In this document: in pieces, positions 57,721 through 64,000 of the stretch | Layout: each line of letters begins with the position of its first letter | How positions within the stretch are numbered: position 1 is the stretch's first letter | Assembly: GCF_002954715.1 (NCBI RefSeq) | Contig: NZ_MSCP01000001.1 | Span: 1,877,416-1,941,415, forward strand | Origin: Aliivibrio sifiae | GTDB lineage: Bacteria; Pseudomonadota; Gammaproteobacteria; Enterobacterales; Vibrionaceae | DNA: 64,000 nucleotides | Direction: 5' to 3' | Program-made: the position numbers and the translations under genes | The notes under the pieces: generated by a model | Database searches by the model: none | Seen by the model: the letters and a program-made list of their open reading frames with translations, nothing else | What the model was told of the DNA's origin: nothing

Positions 57721-58023
57721 ATGGAATTAACACCAAGAGAAAAAGACAAACTGCTGCTTGCATCTGCGGGCATGATCGCGGAAAGACGTAAAGCTCGCGG
57801 ATTAAAACTCAATTATCCAGAAGCCATCGCCTTAATCTGTTTTGAAATAATGGAAGGTGCTCGTGATGGACGCACAGTGGCTGATTTAATGAATTACGGT
57901 CGCACTATTTTAACGGCGGACGATGTAATGGAAGGAATTCCTGAAATGATCCCAGATGTTCAGGTTGAATGTACCTTCCCTGACGGCACCAAATTAGTGT
58001 CGATTCACGATCCTATCGTTTAA
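57721..58023 (+). CDS. ureA: Urease gamma subunit
   Basis: Smallest structural subunit, 100 residues, the standard length. It begins [13 protein letters not shown] and contains [17 protein letters not shown] and the [23 protein letters not shown] block. Forms the (UreABC)3 trimer of the nickel enzyme that hydrolyses urea to ammonia and carbamate. It is followed by ureB after 7 bases. Confidence 0.98.
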   Translation: MELTPREKDKLLLASAGMIAERRKARGLKLNYPEAIALICFEIMEGARDGRTVADLMNYGRTILTADDVMEGIPEMIPDVQVECTFPDGTKLVSIHDPIV

Positions 58024-58030
58024 GGAACTA

Positions 58031-60096
<2,066 letters not shown>

Positions 60097-60115
60097 ATAA
60101 CTAACCAAGCAACCT

Positions 60116-60148
60116 TGCTCTGCCAGTTTTCCTAGTTCTGGTGGAGCA
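60116..60148 (+). other. Intercistronic hairpin between ureC and ureE
   Basis: TGCTCTGCCAG (60116-60126) and CTGGTGGAGCA (60138-60148) pair at 9 of 11 positions and are followed by CCTTTT. The position suggests reduced read-through or RNA processing that keeps accessory proteins below the structural subunits. Confidence 0.55.
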
Positions 60149-60167
60149 CCTTTTACAGTGAATAATC

Positions 60168-60659
60168 ATGATTAAATTTACTCACCTTGCACATCACCAC
60201 CATGACGATAATCATCACGGTGAAGTGCATTCACATGACACAACAGAACTTACGCTTTGCCTAACGATGCTAGAGCGTACAAAAAGTCGTTTAAAAGTCA
60301 CTTTAAGTGATGGCTCTGATGCAGGTCTATTTTTACCTCGCGGTACCGTATTAAAAGAACACGACATTGTAGAAAGCGATGATGGTATTCAAGCGATAAT
60401 CACCGCAGCCGAAGAGACGGTATCAACGGTTTACAGCGATGATTTACTATTACTAGCAAAAGCATGCTATCACCTAGGTAACCGTCACGTTCCTCTACAA
60501 GTTGAAGCAGGTTGGTGCCGTTATCTACACGATCATGTATTGGATGACATGGTGCAACGTTTAGGATTAAACGTAAGAGTAGAACAAGCTAAATACCAAC
60601 CAGAACCGGGCGCTTATGGCAGCTCAAGTGCTGGCTCACACGATGGTCACCACCATTAA
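60168..60659 (+). CDS. ureE: Urease accessory protein UreE, histidine-rich at both ends
   Basis: Nickel metallochaperone of 163 residues that delivers nickel to the UreDFG complex. Most UreE proteins have one His-rich tail at the C terminus. This one has a His-rich N terminus (residues 6-24 with about ten His) as well as a C-terminal GSHDGHHH. The central fold has [14 protein letters not shown], and the nickel-site region [12 protein letters not shown] is intact. The extra tail probably stores nickel. Confidence 0.95.
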   Translation: MIKFTHLAHHHHDDNHHGEVHSHDTTELTLCLTMLERTKSRLKVTLSDGSDAGLFLPRGTVLKEHDIVESDDGIQAIITAAEETVSTVYSDDLLLLAKACYHLGNRHVPLQVEAGWCRYLHDHVLDDMVQRLGLNVRVEQAKYQPEPGAYGSSSAGSHDGHHH

Positions 60660-60670
60660 GCGAGGCCATT

Positions 60671-61336
60671 GTGTTAGAGGATTTAAGGCTCTACCAACTA
60701 ATTAGCCCATCACTACCTGTTGGCTCATTTACCTATTCTCAAGGGTTAGAATGGGCAATAGAAAAAGGCTGGGTTAGCAATGTTACAGAGTTAAAACATT
60801 GGCTAAGCAACCAATTAATGGACAGCATTGCCACATTAGAGCTGCCTATTTTGGCTAAAATGACGCAATTAATAAAAAATGAACAATGGCAAGAAGCTCA
60901 AGAATGGAGCGATTTTGTTATCGCCAATCGAGAGACTAAAGAACTACGTCTTGAAGAGAGACAGAGAGGATTAGCCTTCTCTATGTTATTACCAAAATTA
61001 GGGATTGAACTCAATCAAACCACCCTACCAATGGTAAAGCAGACTCAAATTGCAGCTTTCGCACTTGCTGCTAACCATTGGCAACTATCAAAAAGAAAGT
61101 TAGCCGTAGCGTATGCCTGGGGTTGGCTTGAAAATGCCACCATTGTTGGCATAAAGCTTGTACCTCTCGGGCAAAGCGCAGGGCAACAACTGCTATTAGA
61201 AATGGCAGACGTTATTCTAGAAGCGGTAGATAAATCACAGCACTGGCCTGAACACCTCATCGGTAGTTTCACCCCAGCGCAAGTATTGGCAAGTTCTCGA
61301 CACGAGAGCCAATACACTCGACTATTTAGATCATAA
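60671..61336 (+). CDS. ureF: Urease accessory protein UreF
   Basis: All-helical accessory protein of 221 residues that acts with UreD and gates UreG GTP hydrolysis. Conserved blocks: [20 protein letters not shown] at about 9-28, [14 protein letters not shown], the [15 protein letters not shown] helix and [15 protein letters not shown]. The gene begins with GTG (GTGTTAGAGGAT) 11 bases after ureE and ends 10 bases before ureG. Confidence 0.96.
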   Translation: MLEDLRLYQLISPSLPVGSFTYSQGLEWAIEKGWVSNVTELKHWLSNQLMDSIATLELPILAKMTQLIKNEQWQEAQEWSDFVIANRETKELRLEERQRGLAFSMLLPKLGIELNQTTLPMVKQTQIAAFALAANHWQLSKRKLAVAYAWGWLENATIVGIKLVPLGQSAGQQLLLEMADVILEAVDKSQHWPEHLIGSFTPAQVLASSRHESQYTRLFRS

Positions 61337-61346
61337 GAAGAAGCAA

Positions 61347-61967
61347 ATGCAAGATTACAAACAACCTTTACGTATTGGTGTTGGCGGCCCTGTTGGTTCA
61401 GGTAAAACAGCACTATTAGAAGTTCTGTGTAAAACACTGCGCGATACCTACCAAATCGCCGTAGTAACAAATGACATTTACACTCAAGAAGACGCAAAGA
61501 TCTTAACTCAAGCAGAAGCTCTTGCTGCTGATCGTATCATTGGTGTTGAAACGGGTGGCTGTCCTCACACTGCGATTCGTGAAGATGCATCAATGAACTT
61601 GGCTGCGGTTGAAGAGCTAGCACAACGTCATAAAAATCTAGATGTGGTATTTATTGAAAGCGGCGGCGATAACCTAAGTGCGACCTTCAGCCCAGAGTTA
61701 GCTGACTTAACTATCTATGTGATTGACGTTGCCGAAGGCGAAAAGATCCCACGTAAAGGTGGCCCAGGTATTACTAAGTCTGATCTATTGATCATCAACA
61801 AAATCGACTTAGCGCCATACGTTGGTGCTTCTCTTGAAGTAATGGAATCAGATACCGCTCGTATGCGCCCTACTCGCCCATACGTATTTGCCAATCTGAA
61901 AAAAGGCGTTGGCCTAGAAAAAATTATCGAATTCATCGTTGATCGCGGCATGCTAGACGTAAAATAA
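61347..61967 (+). CDS. ureG: Urease accessory GTPase UreG
   Basis: SIMIBI-class GTPase of 206 residues, whose GTP hydrolysis drives nickel transfer into the urease site. P loop [15 protein letters not shown] (about 11-25), the CPH nickel/zinc motif in [13 protein letters not shown], the [13 protein letters not shown] block and the guanine-binding [10 protein letters not shown] motif are all present. Last gene of the operon, followed by a long hairpin terminator. Confidence 0.98.
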   Translation: MQDYKQPLRIGVGGPVGSGKTALLEVLCKTLRDTYQIAVVTNDIYTQEDAKILTQAEALAADRIIGVETGGCPHTAIREDASMNLAAVEELAQRHKNLDVVFIESGGDNLSATFSPELADLTIYVIDVAEGEKIPRKGGPGITKSDLLIINKIDLAPYVGASLEVMESDTARMRPTRPYVFANLKKGVGLEKIIEFIVDRGMLDVK

Positions 61968-62023
61968 TTACGCTAAGCAAATTACGATAAACAAGCATCA
62001 ATAAAATCCTTTCTAGATAAGAC

Positions 62024-62072
62024 AAAGCCCTGATAATACTTATGCCATAACTAAGTACCTATCAGGGCTTTT
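62024..62072 (+). terminator. Terminator of the urease operon, probably bidirectional
   Basis: AAAGCCCTGATA and TATCAGGGCTTT enclose an inner TACTTA/TAAGTA stem and are followed by T-rich sequence. It lies between the convergent ureG and the NanQ-like gene. Confidence 0.88.
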
Positions 62073-62084
62073 ATTTTCAATCAA

Positions 62085-62564
<480 letters not shown>

Positions 62565-62610
62565 TTAAAGAAGCCTTTAGTTTTAATATAAAGGCTTTAT
62601 AAATAGTAAA

Positions 62611-64000
62611 TTATACTTTTGCTTCTGTTTTTGAGTGCTTATCTTTAATTGCACTTAACTCATCAATTTCACTCGAATTTAAATTATTTTTAAACATAGG
62701 CGCAGTTAGATAACCTACAATAACCACCACCAAAGTACCGATAACACCGTAGAAGAAGAAATTTAAGTCTGTAGCAGAACGAACCCACAATACGGTAGCA
62801 ATACTCGCAACTACACCTAGCAAAGCACTGTTCGCATTCGCTCGACGGAAGAAGATGCCAAGCATAAATAGTCCTGTCATTGGCCCACCCATCAAGCCAA
62901 GTAAGCTATTAAAAGCATCCCAGATCTCACTCTCATTCGACATAATCAGATACGTAGAGGTAATAACACCTAAGATACCCGCGACAACCGTTAGAGTTCG
63001 GCCTACTCTTAGTTTTTGCTCAGATGTTGGATTATTGCTAAGTTTTTCATAGATATCAGAAGTAAAACATGCAGCAATACTGTTCAGGCTACTTGAAATA
63101 CTTGATTGTGATGCAGCAAAAATTGCAGCAATGATCAGTCCAGCAACACCCACTGGCATTTGAGATATCACATAGAAAGGCAAGATACCGCCAGTATTGA
63201 AATCAGCAGGAAGCAGCGCAGGATTTTGAGTGTAGTAAGCAAATAGTGCAGAGCCAACCGCAAAGAAGAACACAGGAACACAAGCGACTAATTTAGCATT
63301 CGTGATCAGTGCTTTTTTAGTCTCATCAATATTATCGGTAACGATATAACGTTGAACCACATCTTGGCTTGCTGTGAATTGTTGTAGAGAGGCAAAGAAG
63401 AAACCAATCATTAATACAGGGATAGTACTGTCGGTCCAACTCCAACTAAACTGCTCAGCAGGGAAATATTTATTCGCTTGATTCGACATGCTGAACACTT
63501 CAACGATACCGCCGTCAACATTAAAACAGATAACAACAAAGATAAGAATGGCAGCAACTGATAGCATAATGCCTTGAATTACATCGGTCCAAATGACCCC
63601 TTCAATACCGCCAAGGAAAGTATAAATAATACAAAGAACACCAATTAAGAATACAATCATCAAAGGACTAATATCAATAAATGGCATTAGCGCTAATGCG
63701 GTTAAATAAGTAACGATTGCGATACGCCCAATATGAAAAAGCATAAAAGAAATACTGCCAAATAAACGCATTCTCACGTCAAATCGTCTTTCTAAGTATT
63801 CATATACAGAAGTAAGGTTTAGCTTTCTAAAAAAAGGAATATAGAACCAAAAAACGATAGGAAGAATAGCAATAGCAACATATTGACCAATCAAGAAAGT
63901 CCAGTCACTGGTGTACGCTTTTGCTGGAATAGACATAAACGTAATCGAACTCAGTGTGGTAGCAAACACACTAAACCCTGCAGCCCATCCTGGGATCCTT
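62611..64000 (-). CDS. Sodium:solute symporter (SSS) family transporter, sialic-acid type, N terminus outside window
   Basis: Sodium-coupled carrier with the LeuT-like fold; at least 12 hydrophobic helices are visible. The frame continues through the window end, reading RIPGWAAGFSVFATTLSSITFM, the family's helix 2 region, so the true start lies beyond 64000; an apparent start at 63969 is only an internal GTG. FLGGIEGVIWTDVIQG and the FAASQSSISSSLNSIAACFTSDI helix carry sodium-site residues. The sequence resembles the SiaT/NanT-like sialic acid symporters of Proteus and vibrios. With the NanQ-like gene next to it, import of N-acetylneuraminate is the best guess. Confidence 0.88.
   Translation of the reverse strand, partial: RIPGWAAGFSVFATTLSSITFMSIPAKAYTSDWTFLIGQYVAIAILPIVFWFYIPFFRKLNLTSVYEYLERRFDVRMRLFGSISFMLFHIGRIAIVTYLTALALMPFIDISPLMIVFLIGVLCIIYTFLGGIEGVIWTDVIQGIMLSVAAILIFVVICFNVDGGIVEVFSMSNQANKYFPAEQFSWSWTDSTIPVLMIGFFFASLQQFTASQDVVQRYIVTDNIDETKKALITNAKLVACVPVFFFAVGSALFAYYTQNPALLPADFNTGGILPFYVISQMPVGVAGLIIAAIFAASQSSISSSLNSIAACFTSDIYEKLSNNPTSEQKLRVGRTLTVVAGILGVITSTYLIMSNESEIWDAFNSLLGLMGGPMTGLFMLGIFFRRANANSALLGVVASIATVLWVRSATDLNFFFYGVIGTLVVVIVGYLTAPMFKNNLNSSEIDELSAIKDKHSKTEAKV

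Noticed and set aside
63940..63969. Apparent start of the SSS symporter at 63969
   Set aside because: The codon is GTG within the conserved helix; the frame continues to the window edge, so the gene is partial.

Overview
The window looks like a contiguous piece of the main chromosome of a marine Vibrionaceae bacterium, most likely Aliivibrio (Vibrio) fischeri or a close relative. The base composition is AT-rich. The genes include a complete LuxP/LuxQ autoinducer-2 receptor pair, the PomA/PomB sodium-driven flagellar stator, an AcfD/SslE-type secreted metalloprotease lipoprotein and a LysR-rich accessory metabolism. The species name is inferred from remembered gene content; no database was searched. 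No tRNA, rRNA, CRISPR array, insertion sequence or prophage was found.

Layout. 1-1414: end of panE, then yajL. 1472-3406: a DMT-family exporter broken by a run of nine G, divergent from a LysR regulator. 3467-6770 (minus): thiI, pomB, pomA. 7048-10083 (plus): xseB-ispA-dxs, the isoprenoid precursor operon. 10151-10860: two small genes. 10868-20273 (minus): one long co-directional block running nrdR, ribD, ribE, ribBA (RibBX type), ribH, nusB, thiL, pgpA, luxP, luxQ. The luxPQ pair sits 3 bases after pgpA. 20443-22841 (plus): a NIT-domain chemoreceptor and a small lipoprotein. 22932-27443 (minus): the 1503-residue acfD-like gene. 27728-28978 (minus): glyA with a PurR-type operator. 29307-30367: a YitT-type membrane protein and an MliC-like lysozyme-inhibitor lipoprotein.

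30436-36460 (minus) encodes a Yej-type oligopeptide ABC importer (YejA, YejB and YejE homologues) with two separate ATPases. 36721-36888 is a previously easy-to-miss 55-codon gene. 37055-44255 (minus) is an accessory catabolic locus: two unrecognised proteins with overlapping genes, a BCCT transporter with an altered tryptophan box, an M19-family enzyme lacking several canonical metal ligands, an aldehyde dehydrogenase and a RidA-family deaminase. A LysR regulator is divergent from it (44425-45306). This is the best candidate for an undescribed pathway, probably uptake and breakdown of a quaternary amine or related nitrogen compound.

45374-51386: gmhB (minus), metNIQ behind tandem MetJ boxes, trmO and proS. 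51692-61967 (plus) is a nickel-urease supercluster: a five-gene NikABCDE/Ynt-like ABC importer, then ureD-A-B-C-E-F-G. Together these genes import nickel, make apo-urease and insert the metal. 62085-64000 (minus): a NanQ/YhcH-type sugar anomerase and an SSS-family symporter of sialic-acid-transporter type that runs off the window end.
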